Assembly: GCA_016795035.1 (NCBI GenBank)
Contig: JAEUIT010000022.1
Coordinates: 62,001 to 126,000, forward strand
DNA length: 64,000 nucleotides
Reading direction: 5' to 3'
Origin: Phycisphaerae bacterium
Lineage (GTDB): Bacteria > Planctomycetota > Phycisphaerae > Phycisphaerales > SM1A02
The notes below the pieces were generated by a model, which saw only the letters and a program-made list of their open reading frames with translations, searched no databases and had not been told where the DNA came from. The first letter of the stretch is position 1, and each line of letters begins with the position of its first letter. Shown here in pieces: positions 1 to 8,635 of the stretch. Position numbers and translations under genes: made by a program.

Positions 1-50
1 CACGACGGAAGGACGACCAGCACGCGCTCGGGCGTGGGCGCACCCGTCAC
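1..50 (-). CDS. Glycosyltransferase family 9 (heptosyltransferase-like), N-terminal fragment
   Basis: Only the first 16 codons lie in the window, and the gene runs off the left edge. It starts with GTG at position 50, and this codon overlaps the TGA of the upstream gene (GTGA). The visible N-terminus (VTGAPTPERVLVVLPSW, last residue partial) matches the opening of ADP-heptose:LPS heptosyltransferases, which begin with a strand of the type ILVIRPSWVGD. The position behind gmhB, an ADP-heptose pathway gene, supports an LPS heptose role. With so little sequence, the identification is inference from the short motif and the neighbourhood. Confidence 0.45.
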   Translation of the reverse strand, partial: MTGAPTPERVLVVLPS

Positions 51-358
51 GACACCTCGCCCCAGAGCGAAACGCCGAACTTCTTCGTGTGCCACGCCTC
101 CGTGACGCGGCGCAACTCCGCCGCGAAACCCAGGGCGACCAGCTGCGGCGCCGCCAGCGTCGCGACGATCCCGGTGTCAGACGTCTCGAGCGCCACCACC
201 CGCACGCCGGTGCGCTCCGCGATCGCCTCGGCGGCCGCCCGCACCATGTCGCGCGTCAGCGCATCGCGCAGCGGCAACGGGAGGGCGGCGCCTTCGACCG
301 CCCGAAGCGCGACGGTCGAGCGGGGCGTGTCGGAAGCGTCGTCGGTGTCGGCGGCCAT
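47..358 (-). CDS. Small conserved-looking protein of unknown function (103 aa)
   Basis: A complete 103-residue reading frame with an ATG start, 13 bp after the gmhB stop and overlapping the next gene by 4 bp, so it is very probably translated as part of the pfkA-gmhB-x-heptosyltransferase operon. It has no signal peptide or membrane segment. The middle (residues about 35-80) looks like an alpha-beta domain with a long amphipathic helix, and the C-terminus ends in a Trp/Lys-rich segment (AWHTKKFGVSLWGE). I do not recognise the family. The operon position suggests a link to heptose or envelope metabolism, which is inference only. Confidence 0.6.
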   Translation of the reverse strand: MAADTDDASDTPRSTVALRAVEGAALPLPLRDALTRDMVRAAAEAIAERTGVRVVALETSDTGIVATLAAPQLVALGFAAELRRVTEAWHTKKFGVSLWGEVS

Positions 359-371
359 GGACGTCGCGTCG

Positions 372-1352
372 TCAGTGACGATCGAAGAGAAGGAGGGCGA
401 TCGTGGCGAGTTGGGTGAGGAGCGCGCCGCCGAGCCACCGGCCGAACTGCGTGAGATCGGCGAGCTCGAGGAGCGCGAAGACCGCGCACACGATCGTCGC
501 GAGCTGCATCACGCCGGCGGCGATGCGCATCGGGCTGAGCTCGCCGCGACGCGTGCGGTCGCTGCGGACTTCCTCGACGAGTTCGAGCAGCGCGCGGCGA
601 AGCGGCTCGAGCGCCGTCTTCGCCTGCCGCGTGCGCTGGTGCTTGTCGCGTTCGATGCGCGAGCGCTTCGTGCGTCGTGCGGACGGCGCGGCGGTCGCGA
701 CGGCGGCGCTGCGGTCGTCGTACGCGGGCTTCATCTCGAGCAGGCTTTTCGCGCGGGCCGCGGCCCGGCGCGCGGCGTCGAGACCGTCGCTGCCGCGCTG
801 CGCGAGCACGAGTTCCACGGCCGCCGCGAACGTGGGCGAGGTGAAGTCGGCGGCGGGGCCCTCGTTCGGCGTGTGGCCGACGAGCACCGTGCGCACGCCC
901 GCGGCGCGACCGGCCGCGGTGTCGCGCGGCTTGTCGCCGATCATCCAGCCGCGATCGAGGTCGAGGTGGAGGTCCTGCGCCGCCTGCAGAAGCATGCCGG
1001 GTTGCGGCTTACGCCATGCGTGTTCGCGGCGATACGCGGGGACCGTCGCCTCGGGATGGAAGGGGCAGTAGTAGAAGCGGTCGATGAGGCGCGTGGCCCC
1101 CGCGGCCTCGTCGACCGCGTGCGCGATGCGGGCGTGCACGAGATCGACGTCGCGCTCCGTGTAGCGGCCGCGGGCGACGCCGCCCTGATTCGTGACGACG
1201 ACGAGCCGGAAGCCCGCCTCCTTAAGCGTGCGCAGTCCGTCGGCGACGCCCGGCAAGAGGCGAACCTGCGCGGGATCGCCGAGATCGCCGTCGTTGGCGA
1301 TCAGCGTGTTGTCGCGGTCGAGGAAGACGACTGGAGATCCCGCCGAGTCCAC
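372..1352 (-). CDS. gmhB: D-glycero-beta-D-manno-heptose-1,7-bisphosphate 7-phosphatase with C-terminal membrane anchor
   Basis: HAD-superfamily phosphatase of the GmhB/histidinol-phosphatase type, expected to remove the C7 phosphate of heptose 1,7-bisphosphate on the way to ADP-heptose for LPS. Motif I is DRDNT (D12, D14), motif II TNQGG near residue 54, and motif III GDKPRD near 139. The zinc loop is degenerate: CPFHP (96-100) is kept, but the usual CxCRKP is HAWRKP, so two cysteine ligands are missing. Residues 1-180 are the enzyme. A charged linker follows, and the last 50 residues form two hydrophobic helices (about 277-297 and 304-323), unusual for GmhB. I chose the GTG start 8 bp after the pfkA stop, preceded by a GAGG element, because residues before it read through pfkA. 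Confidence 0.8.
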   Translation of the reverse strand: MDSAGSPVVFLDRDNTLIANDGDLGDPAQVRLLPGVADGLRTLKEAGFRLVVVTNQGGVARGRYTERDVDLVHARIAHAVDEAAGATRLIDRFYYCPFHPEATVPAYRREHAWRKPQPGMLLQAAQDLHLDLDRGWMIGDKPRDTAAGRAAGVRTVLVGHTPNEGPAADFTSPTFAAAVELVLAQRGSDGLDAARRAAARAKSLLEMKPAYDDRSAAVATAAPSARRTKRSRIERDKHQRTRQAKTALEPLRRALLELVEEVRSDRTRRGELSPMRIAAGVMQLATIVCAVFALLELADLTQFGRWLGGALLTQLATIALLLFDRH

Positions 1353-1359
1353 GGTTGCC

Positions 1360-2511
1360 TCACACGATGACGGCAGATTTCGCGACCGGCGCCGTGCGGT
1401 CGGCGTAGTCGCCGAACGACGTCCCGATCGCGCGGGCTGCAACGATGAGCGAATGGTCGGTCGGAACGAGCCGTTGCTTTCCGGCCGAATGCAAGAGATC
1501 GACGTCCTTGAACTGGTTGTTCTCGCGCACCACCATGCGGCCGACGCCCCCCTTCATCAGGGTCTCGATGGCAACGTATCCGAAGTGCGTGCCGAGAATG
1601 CGGTCCGCGGCGATCGGCGTGCCTCCACGTTGCGTGTGGCCTAACACGGTTGTCCGCGTCTCCGCGCCGGTGCGGGCCTCGACCATCTTGGCGACCACGT
1701 GGCCGATGCCGCCGAGGCGGATCGGATCGGGGCTCGTCGGGTCGAGCCGGGCCACGACCTGCTTGCCGCCGCGCGGCATCGCGCCCTCGGCGACGACGAC
1801 GATCGCAAAATTCGGCCCGCTCCGCATGCGCGCGGCGATGTAGTCGCAGACGACGTCGGGTTCGAAGGGGATCTCGGGGATCAGGATGACGTCGGACCCG
1901 CTGGCGATGCCCGAGTGGAGCGCGATCCAGCCGGCGTTGCGGCCCATGACCTCGCACACCATCACCCGGTGATGGCTGTCGGCGGTCGAGTGCAGGCGGT
2001 CGAGCGCGTCCGTCGCCGTCGCGACCGCGGTGAGGAAGCCGAAGGTGATTTCGGTCCCGACGAGGTCGTTGTCGATCGTCTTCGGAACGCCGATGACGTT
2101 GATGCCGGCGCGCACGAGCGGGGCCGCGCACGCCATGGTGCCGTCGCCGCCGATCACGATGAGCGCGTCGAGGTGATTCTGCTTGCACGTCGCGATGCAG
2201 CGATCGGTCACGTCACGGAAGATCGGCTCGCCGTTCTCGTCGTTTCCCACGCAGAACCGCGCGGGATTCGCCTTGTTGTGGCTGCCGAGGATCGTGCCGC
2301 CGCGGGTCAGGATGCCGCTGACGTCCTTGAAGCTCAGCGGGCGCGTCTGGTTGTGGATGAGGCCGTAGAAGCCGTCCTCCACGCCCACGCATTCGATGCC
2401 GTATTGCCGCATCGCCGTCTTCGCGACGGCGCGGATGACGGCGTTGAGTCCGGGGCAGTCGCCGCCGCCCGTGAGAATGCCGATTCGATGGATGTCCTTC
2501 GCGGGAGTCAT
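1360..2511 (-). CDS. pfkA: 6-phosphofructokinase, group III type
   Basis: Phosphorylates fructose 6-phosphate to fructose 1,6-bisphosphate in glycolysis. The 383-residue protein has the N-terminal GGGDCPGLN loop (15-23), the phosphoryl-donor motif GGDGT (121-125) and the catalytic PKTIDND (143-149). Gly in GGDGT is typical of ATP enzymes, while Lys in PKTIDND is typical of PPi enzymes. This mixture is the signature of group III PFKs such as that of Streptomyces, which use ATP. The ATG at 2511 directly precedes the conserved start MTPAKDIHRIGILTGG. A longer frame to 2643 has no conserved sequence. A possible -10 box (TACCCT) lies at 2567-2562 on the minus strand. The gene is divergent from lysS and heads the operon with gmhB. 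Confidence 0.9.
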   Translation of the reverse strand: MTPAKDIHRIGILTGGGDCPGLNAVIRAVAKTAMRQYGIECVGVEDGFYGLIHNQTRPLSFKDVSGILTRGGTILGSHNKANPARFCVGNDENGEPIFRDVTDRCIATCKQNHLDALIVIGGDGTMACAAPLVRAGINVIGVPKTIDNDLVGTEITFGFLTAVATATDALDRLHSTADSHHRVMVCEVMGRNAGWIALHSGIASGSDVILIPEIPFEPDVVCDYIAARMRSGPNFAIVVVAEGAMPRGGKQVVARLDPTSPDPIRLGGIGHVVAKMVEARTGAETRTTVLGHTQRGGTPIAADRILGTHFGYVAIETLMKGGVGRMVVRENNQFKDVDLLHSAGKQRLVPTDHSLIVAARAIGTSFGDYADRTAPVAKSAVIV

Positions 2512-2681
2512 GGTCCGGTGGGCGACAGCGACCGGATGTGGCCGCCGATGCCAAGCCGAGCAGGGTACCATCGGCCGCCCTTCGAAGAACCGTTCCTCGA
2601 GCCGTTCGCCGCGAGTTTGTCGTGCTTTTGGCGCGTCACGCATCGCACGCCGACGCGCTCCATTCGCGCACCGCTGACCTC

Positions 2682-4292
2682 ATGACACCGCCGGAGACCC
2701 CCGTGGCCGGATCGCCGACCGATACCGCTCCCAGCAATCTCGAACCCGCCGACGGCAGCGACCTCATCGCCGCGCGTCGGGAGAAGCTCCGCCATTACCG
2801 CGAGCTCGGCATCGAGCCGTTCGGCGTCCGCGTCGACGACATCGTGACGCTGCGCGTCGCGCGCGGCTCGTTCGACGAGGCGGCGCACGCCGCGTACGAG
2901 GCGTCCGCGAAGACGACCGCGCCGACCGACACCCGCGCGCGTGTCCGCGTTGCAGGTCGCGTCGTGCAGCACCGCGACATCGGCAAGCTCGTCTTCTTCT
3001 GGCTCCGCGACGCCTCCGGCGACCTCCAGGTCAGCGTGTCGAAGACGAACGTCTCCGAGCGCGACTTCGACGTGGCGAAGACGCTCGACTACGGCGACGT
3101 CGTCGTCGTCGACGGTCCGGTCGGCCGCACGAACCGCGGCGAGACGTGCATCTGGGCGAGCGCCGTCGCGATCCACGTGAAGAGCCTCGCGCCGCCCCCC
3201 GAGAAGTGGCACGGCCTCACCGACGCCGAGACGCGCTACCGCAAGCGCTACGTCGACATGTACGCGAATCCCGAGGTGATGCGCACGTTCGAGGCGCGTT
3301 CGAAGATCGTCTCGCGCATTCGCCGCCACATGGAGTCGCAGGGCTATCTCGAGGTCGAGACGCCGATGATGCAGCCGATCGCCGGCGGCGCCGCGGCGCG
3401 GCCGTTCGTCACGCATCACAACGCGCTCGACATGAAGCTCTTCATGCGCATCGCGCCGGAGCTTTACCTCAAGCGCCTGCTCGTGGGCGGGATGTCGAAG
3501 GTCTTCGAGATCAACCGGAACTTCCGCAACGAAGGCGTCGACCGCAGCCATAACCCCGAGTTCACCGCGATGGAGGCCTACCAGGCCTTCGGCGACTACA
3601 TGACGATGCTCGACCTCGTCGAAGGGCTCGTGCACTCCCTCGCCTGCCAGCAACGCGAAGACCGCGTTGCAGCCGGCCTCGAGGTGGGCGGCACGCCCGA
3701 CGCGCCGATCCTGCCGTTCGGCGAGCTGCGCATCGACTACCGCCGTCCCTTCGAGCGGGTGCGCTACGGCGACCTCTTCGAGCGCGCCTGCGGCTTCCCC
3801 ATGACCGACGTCGCGCAGGTGCGCGCGAAGGCGAAGGCCCTGCACGTCAAGGACGCCGAGAAGCTCGACGAGTGGCTCGTCGTCAACGAGGTGTTCGAGG
3901 AGGTCGCGGAGCCGCTGCTCGATCCGTCGCGCCCGACCTTCGTGCTCGACTACCCGAGCGCGATCTCGCCGCTCACGCGTCCGAGCCGCTCGAATCCGTC
4001 GCTCTGCGACCGGTGGGATCTCTTCATCGCCGGCATGGAGATCGGTCCGGCCTACAGCGAGCTGAACGACCCCGACATCCAGTTGGCGAAGTTCACCGAG
4101 CAGTTGACCGGCGCCGACGAGGAGGAAAGCACGTTCCGCTCGCTGGACGACGACTTCCTCGAGGCTCTGCGCGTCGGCATGCCGCCGGCGGGCGGCATGG
4201 GCCTCGGCGTCGACCGCCTCGTCATGCTCCTCACCGACAGCCCCTCGATTCGCGACGTCATCCTCTTCCCGCTTCTCCGCCGTCAGGACTAA
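2682..4292 (+). CDS. lysS: Lysyl-tRNA synthetase, class II
   Basis: Charges tRNA-Lys with lysine. The protein has 536 residues with an N-terminal extension of about 30 Pro/Thr-rich residues. It has an OB-fold anticodon-binding domain (RVRVAGRVV... near residue 90) and a class II catalytic core. Motif 2 is visible as INRNFRNEG, and motif 3 as GMGLGVDRLVML near the C-terminus. HNPEFTAMEAY, typical of LysRS, follows motif 2. The start is the ATG of MTPPETPVAG; the upstream frame to 2538 is not conserved. The downstream transglutaminase-like gene starts 3 bp after the stop, so the two are probably co-transcribed. Confidence 0.93.
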   Translation: MTPPETPVAGSPTDTAPSNLEPADGSDLIAARREKLRHYRELGIEPFGVRVDDIVTLRVARGSFDEAAHAAYEASAKTTAPTDTRARVRVAGRVVQHRDIGKLVFFWLRDASGDLQVSVSKTNVSERDFDVAKTLDYGDVVVVDGPVGRTNRGETCIWASAVAIHVKSLAPPPEKWHGLTDAETRYRKRYVDMYANPEVMRTFEARSKIVSRIRRHMESQGYLEVETPMMQPIAGGAAARPFVTHHNALDMKLFMRIAPELYLKRLLVGGMSKVFEINRNFRNEGVDRSHNPEFTAMEAYQAFGDYMTMLDLVEGLVHSLACQQREDRVAAGLEVGGTPDAPILPFGELRIDYRRPFERVRYGDLFERACGFPMTDVAQVRAKAKALHVKDAEKLDEWLVVNEVFEEVAEPLLDPSRPTFVLDYPSAISPLTRPSRSNPSLCDRWDLFIAGMEIGPAYSELNDPDIQLAKFTEQLTGADEEESTFRSLDDDFLEALRVGMPPAGGMGLGVDRLVMLLTDSPSIRDVILFPLLRRQD

Positions 4293-4295
4293 CGC

Positions 4296-5867
4296 ATGTC
4301 GTTCCGCACTCTCCTCGTTGCCGTCGTCGTCACCGTTCTCGGCGTTGCAGGCGTCGTCCGTGCGGGCCTCTCCCGAGAGGGGTGGTCGAAGGTCGAAGAG
4401 CATTGGTTCGAGATGTCGCTCGCCGGCGCGCCGTGCGGGTACATGCAGCTCCTCGTCGAGAAGGACGGCGACAAGATCCGGACGACCACGAGCTCGGTCA
4501 TGCGGCTCGCCCGCGACGAGACGGCGGTCGCCGTCGAGACCAACACGGAGTTCGTCGAGAACGAGAAGGGCGAGCCCATCAGCGCCCGCTCGCGACAGGC
4601 GATGGGCGGACCCGCGATCGTGACGAACGTGACCTTCGAGCGCGACGGCGACGGCTGGGCTGCAACGGTGAAGAGCCCCGTGAAGACGAGCCGCGAGCGG
4701 CTCAAGGGGGATTGGCTCACGCCGCAGGCGATCGAGCGGTTCGTGAAGGAGCGCACCGACGCCGGCGCGAAGGAGATCGTGTACCGGTCGCTCGACGTGC
4801 AACAGGTCGTGCGCATCGGCACGACCACGATGAAGCGCACCGGTGAGGGCACCGCCACGATTCCCGAGGGCGTCGTGGCCGGCCAGCCCGCGCGCGAGGT
4901 GCCGGTCACGATCTGGACGACGATGTCCGACCTCATTCCGCTGCCGACCACCGAGAAGCACTCGGCCGACGGACTGTTGGTCGAGACCGTCACCGAGATC
5001 GGCGGCATCGGTCAGCTCGCCACGCGCCTCGCGAGCGAAGCGACGGCGAAGAAGGCGACGAAGGGCGGCAAGGTCGAGGTGCTCGTGAAGAGCTTCGTTC
5101 CCGCGAAAGTGCCGATCCGCGGCGCCCGCGAGAAGGATCGCCTGCAACTTTCGGTGAAGAGCGTGAAGGGCGACTTGCCCGACCTTCCGTCGGTCGGTTC
5201 GCAGGTCGTCGAGCGCGTCGCGCCGAACGAGCTCCGCGTGACCGTCGACGTCGATCGCGTGAGCGTCGCGACGAAGGAAGAGGTCGAGGACAAGGGGTTC
5301 CGCGAGGCGTCGGCGCTCATCGACTTCGAGTCGGACGCGGTGCGGAAGCTCCTCGCGCAGGTCGGCCCTCGCGCGCCGGACCAGAAGGATCGCGGCCGTG
5401 CCGACCAGCTGCGTCGGTTCGTGCAGCGCTACATCGACGACAAGAATCTCGGCACCGCATTCGGCTCGGCCTCGGAAACGGCGCGCACGCGCGGCGGCGA
5501 CTGCAGCGAGCACGCGGTGCTTCTGACGGCGCTCCTTCGCGCCGACGGCATTCCCGCGCGGGTCGCGAGCGGCCTGATCTACGCCGACCAATTCGCGGGC
5601 AAGAAGGATGTCTGGGGCTGGCACGTCTGGAGCCAGGCGCTCATTCCGCAGGCGGACGGCACCTATGCGTGGATCGATCTCGACGGCACGCTCCCGACGC
5701 GCTTCGACGCCGCGCACCTCACGACCGGCGTGAGCGATCTCGAAGGTGGCGCGACCGATCCGATGTGGACGTCGACCGTCGGCCTCCTAGGCAACCTCAC
5801 GATCGACGTGATCACCGAGACGTCGAACTCGGGCGAGCCGCAACGCGGAGAGCCTGCGGTCCGATGA
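4296..5867 (+). CDS. Secreted transglutaminase-like cysteine protease-fold protein
   Basis: The 523-residue protein has an N-terminal signal peptide (residues 1-23, hydrophobic core LLVAVVVTVLGVAGVV). Its C-terminal transglutaminase-like domain carries the catalytic triad: Cys403 in GDCSEHA, His443 in WHVWS and Asp461-463 in DLDG. The 370-residue middle section is beta-rich and resembles the long N-terminal parts of planctomycete transglutaminase-like exported proteins. It likely acts on proteins or peptides outside the cytoplasm; its substrate is unknown. It lies between lysS (3 bp upstream) and the NAD(P)HX dehydratase, whose ATG overlaps its TGA. Confidence 0.8.
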   Translation: MSFRTLLVAVVVTVLGVAGVVRAGLSREGWSKVEEHWFEMSLAGAPCGYMQLLVEKDGDKIRTTTSSVMRLARDETAVAVETNTEFVENEKGEPISARSRQAMGGPAIVTNVTFERDGDGWAATVKSPVKTSRERLKGDWLTPQAIERFVKERTDAGAKEIVYRSLDVQQVVRIGTTTMKRTGEGTATIPEGVVAGQPAREVPVTIWTTMSDLIPLPTTEKHSADGLLVETVTEIGGIGQLATRLASEATAKKATKGGKVEVLVKSFVPAKVPIRGAREKDRLQLSVKSVKGDLPDLPSVGSQVVERVAPNELRVTVDVDRVSVATKEEVEDKGFREASALIDFESDAVRKLLAQVGPRAPDQKDRGRADQLRRFVQRYIDDKNLGTAFGSASETARTRGGDCSEHAVLLTALLRADGIPARVASGLIYADQFAGKKDVWGWHVWSQALIPQADGTYAWIDLDGTLPTRFDAAHLTTGVSDLEGGATDPMWTSTVGLLGNLTIDVITETSNSGEPQRGEPAVR

Positions 5868-6793
5868 CGCCGACGCTCGTGGAACGCTGCCCGCGCCTTC
5901 CGGCGCGCGACGCCGACGGGCACAAGGGGACGTTCGGGACCGTCGCGGTCATCGGCGGTTCCGACGGTGGCGACGCGCGGCGCACGATGCTCGGCGCGCC
6001 CGCGCTTGCCGCGACCGCGGCGCTGCGCGTGGGCGCCGGCCTCGCGACGATCGCCGCACCGTCGCCGCTTCTCCCCGAGATCCTCTCGATCTGTCCGGCG
6101 GCCACGGGCTTCGGCCTGCCCACCGGTCGCGACGGCACGCTCGACGCGAGCGGCGCCGCGGCGCAGATCGATCGCGCGCTTGAACGCGCGGCGAGCGCGG
6201 TCGTGGGCCCGGGGTTCGGCGAAGGGGAGGCGCAGCAGCAGATCGTCGTTCGGCTGACCAACCTCGAGTCGCCGCCGATGGTGATCGACGCCGACGCGCT
6301 CAACGCGCTCTCCACGTTGCACGACTTCGCGCGGGACGTCCGCGTGCCGGCGGTTCTCACGCCGCATCCGGGCGAGTTCGCGCGGCTTGCGACGGCGCTC
6401 GGTCTCGGCCTTCCGCCGGACGCCGCGACCGACGACGCGCGGCGCGTCGACGCGGCGGCGGCGCTGGCGCGTCGCCTCGGTGCGGTGGTCGTCCTGAAGG
6501 GGCGCGGAACGGTCGTCTCCGACGGGCTTCGCGCCTGGCGGTGCGGGCGCGGCAACGCGGCGCTCGCGGTCGGGGGCTCGGGCGACGTGCTTTCCGGCGT
6601 GATCGGCGGGCTGCTCGCACAGTTCGCGAAGCCGCCACACGGGCTCTCGCTCTTCGACTGCGCGTGCCTCGGCGTCGAGATCCACGCACGGGCGGCGGAT
6701 CGCTGGGCGGCGGCGCACACGACCGCCGGCATGCTTCCGACCGACCTCTGCGGCGAACTGCCCGACGCGCTCGCCGAGCTGCGGACCCCGTGA
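5864..6793 (+). CDS. nnrD: ADP-dependent (S)-NAD(P)H-hydrate dehydratase
   Basis: Repairs hydrated NADH/NADPH back to the normal cofactor. The 309-residue ribokinase-like fold has TPHPGEFARL (166-175), LKGRGTVV (211-218) and the nucleotide-binding GNAALAVGGSGDVLSG (230-245), the hallmark of the YjeF C-terminal family. It is a stand-alone dehydratase, because the epimerase domain (NnrE/YjeF-N) fused in E. coli is absent. The ATG overlaps the preceding stop (ATGA), which implies translational coupling with the transglutaminase-like gene. Confidence 0.9.
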   Translation: MTPTLVERCPRLPARDADGHKGTFGTVAVIGGSDGGDARRTMLGAPALAATAALRVGAGLATIAAPSPLLPEILSICPAATGFGLPTGRDGTLDASGAAAQIDRALERAASAVVGPGFGEGEAQQQIVVRLTNLESPPMVIDADALNALSTLHDFARDVRVPAVLTPHPGEFARLATALGLGLPPDAATDDARRVDAAAALARRLGAVVVLKGRGTVVSDGLRAWRCGRGNAALAVGGSGDVLSGVIGGLLAQFAKPPHGLSLFDCACLGVEIHARAADRWAAAHTTAGMLPTDLCGELPDALAELRTP

Positions 6794-6867
6794 CGATTCG
6801 TCGGGTTTTCCCGTCACATCCGACATGGCCGTTCGCTACGTTCATGTCCAGTCACAGGAGGAGACCC

Positions 6868-7596
6868 ATGAAGACGTTCCATGTCACCGTTGCAGCCGCG
6901 GTTCTCAGCGCCGCATCGGTCGCCGCACACGCCGACGTTTCGTTCGTCGACGGTTCGATCCTGGTCAACGGCTCCGCGAGCGACGGCCCGGGCGGCGCGC
7001 CGTCCGACAGCGCCATCGTGGCGGGCACGGTCACGCCCGGCTCCGCGACCGGCTCCGGCAGCACCGGCAGCGGGCTCGCGGGCGCGACGGCCACCTTGAA
7101 CGGGACCATCGATGACATGGCGTTTCAGTCGGTCGTCAAGATCGTCGGAAGCGCGAGCGCGTCGCAGCCGCCGGGCTATCCGGGCTTCGCGAACATCACG
7201 GTGCAGACCGCGGGCCTCGACTTCTCGCCCGATCCGCTCATCCTTTCGCTCGACGAGACGTCGTACTTCCGCATCAAGAATGCGGGCAACGTGAACGTCA
7301 CGTTCACGCCTGTGACCGGTTCGGTCGTCGGCAACACGCTGACCGCGGGAACGTACAAGATCAGCTTCCTCCTCTTCGCGTCGGTCAGCGAAGGGCAGAC
7401 GAACGCGACGAACACGCTCGACTGGACGTTGCAGGTGTCGACGTCGCCGCTCGCCGACTTCAACATCGACGGCAAGGTCGACGGCGCCGATCTCGGAACG
7501 CTGCTCGCGGGATGGGGAACCGCCGCGGCGGATCTCGACGGCGACGGCACGACGAGCGGCAGCGACCTCGGCATCCTGCTCGCCGCGTGGGGATGA
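6868..7596 (+). CDS. Exported protein with C-terminal dockerin-like calcium-loop pair
   Basis: The 242-residue protein has a signal peptide (MKTFHVTVAAAVLSAASVAAHA) and a Gly/Ser/Thr-rich beta domain (about 24-190). The C-terminal pair of calcium loops reads DFNIDGKVDGADLGTLLAGWG then DLDGDGTTSGSDLGILLAAWG. Such pairs are frequent in Phycisphaerae exported proteins and resemble dockerin type I half-repeats, but no cohesin is visible here. A strong Shine-Dalgarno (AGGAGGA) precedes the ATG. A possible -10 box TACGTT lies at 6837-6842. The function of the beta domain is unknown. Confidence 0.75.
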   Translation: MKTFHVTVAAAVLSAASVAAHADVSFVDGSILVNGSASDGPGGAPSDSAIVAGTVTPGSATGSGSTGSGLAGATATLNGTIDDMAFQSVVKIVGSASASQPPGYPGFANITVQTAGLDFSPDPLILSLDETSYFRIKNAGNVNVTFTPVTGSVVGNTLTAGTYKISFLLFASVSEGQTNATNTLDWTLQVSTSPLADFNIDGKVDGADLGTLLAGWGTAAADLDGDGTTSGSDLGILLAAWG

Positions 7597-7606
7597 GGCA
7601 GACGGG

Positions 7607-7612
7607 TACACT
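7607..7612 (+). promoter_or_regulatory. Putative -10 box (TACACT) 6 nt before the start codon
   Basis: TACACT ends exactly 6 nt before the ATG of the YhaM-type gene, and no Shine-Dalgarno fits in that space. If it is used, transcription would start at or next to the ATG and the mRNA would be leaderless. No good -35 is visible. The same arrangement occurs at 30347 and 41413. Confidence 0.4.
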
Positions 7613-7618
7613 CGCGAG

Positions 7619-8632
7619 ATGACCGCGACCGAATCCGTCCCCGCGCAGCCGGAGATCCGAGGCCTCAACGCGACGCAGCGCGTCGACGGCGTGTACTCGA
7701 TCGTCAACCCGCAGCTCGCGCTCGCGAAGAACGGCAACTCGTACCTGAAGTGCCTGCTGCGCGACGCCACCGGCGAAGTCGCGGCGCGACTGTGGAATTG
7801 CCGCGACTCCGTGTTTCAGCCGATCGCGAACGCGGCGTTCGTGCGGGTGAGCGGCCGGACCGAGCCGTACAACAACGCGATCCAGGTCATCATCGAATCG
7901 ATCGAGCCGGCGGAGCCCTCGCCCGACGAGCTCTCGCGCCTCGTGCCGACGACGAAGTTCGACGTCGACGAGATGCTCGGCGAAGTGAAGTCGATCCTCC
8001 GCTCGATGTCGCATCCGGGCATGCGCGCGCTTGCCGAGACCTTCCTGGGCGACGAGGCGCTGATGCGCCGTTTCTCCCGCGCCCCGGCCGCGGCGAGCCT
8101 GCACCACGCGTTTCTCGGCGGCTTGCTCGAGCACACGCTGCAGCTCCTCAAGGTCGCGGATCGCATCGTTCCGCTCTATCCCGAGCTCAATCGAGACATC
8201 GTGCTGATGGGCCTCTTCCTGCACGACCTCGGCAAGACCGTCGAGCTCGATTGGGAGCGCGGCTTCAACTACACGACGCGCGGCAATCTCATCGGCCACG
8301 TCGTCGACGGCATGTTCCTCCTGCGCTCGAAGTTCGGCGCGCTCAAGGCGAGCGACCCGAGCGCGCTCTCGGCCACCGTGCTCACCGTGCTCGAGCACAT
8401 CGTGGCGAGCCATCACGGGCAGCTCGAGTTCGGCGCCGCCAAGATGCCGTCGACTCCGGAGGCGGTGTTCGTCGCGATGCTCGACAACCTCGACGCGAAG
8501 ACGTTCATGGCAATCACGAACGCGCGCCGTGACGAATGGGACGGCGACGCGCAGTCGGCGTTCAGCGACAAGGTGTGGGCGCTCGAGACGCGCATCTACC
8601 GCCCGGATCCGCTGCGGCCCGGCAACGCCTGA
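7619..8632 (+). CDS. 3'-5' exoribonuclease YhaM-like (OB fold plus HD domain)
   Basis: The 337-residue protein has an N-terminal OB-fold nucleic-acid-binding domain (about residues 15-95, with LKCLLRDATGEVAARLW) and a C-terminal HD phosphohydrolase domain. Putative metal ligands are H162/H163, H172 (LEHTLQLL) and H202-D203 (LHDLGKT), then the HVVDGM and ASHHGQLEFG segments. This architecture is that of Bacillus YhaM, a 3'-5' exoribonuclease. The ATG lies 6 nt after a TACACT box. The gene is convergent with the next gene, with stops 3 bp apart. Confidence 0.8.
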   Translation: MTATESVPAQPEIRGLNATQRVDGVYSIVNPQLALAKNGNSYLKCLLRDATGEVAARLWNCRDSVFQPIANAAFVRVSGRTEPYNNAIQVIIESIEPAEPSPDELSRLVPTTKFDVDEMLGEVKSILRSMSHPGMRALAETFLGDEALMRRFSRAPAAASLHHAFLGGLLEHTLQLLKVADRIVPLYPELNRDIVLMGLFLHDLGKTVELDWERGFNYTTRGNLIGHVVDGMFLLRSKFGALKASDPSALSATVLTVLEHIVASHHGQLEFGAAKMPSTPEAVFVAMLDNLDAKTFMAITNARRDEWDGDAQSAFSDKVWALETRIYRPDPLRPGNA

Positions 8633-8635
8633 CGA

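Noticed and set aside
2508..5717. 1069-residue minus-strand reading frame opposite lysS and the transglutaminase-like gene
   Set aside because: It is a shadow of the two plus-strand genes in high-GC DNA: Arg/Ala/Asp/His-rich, with no domain or ribosome-binding site.
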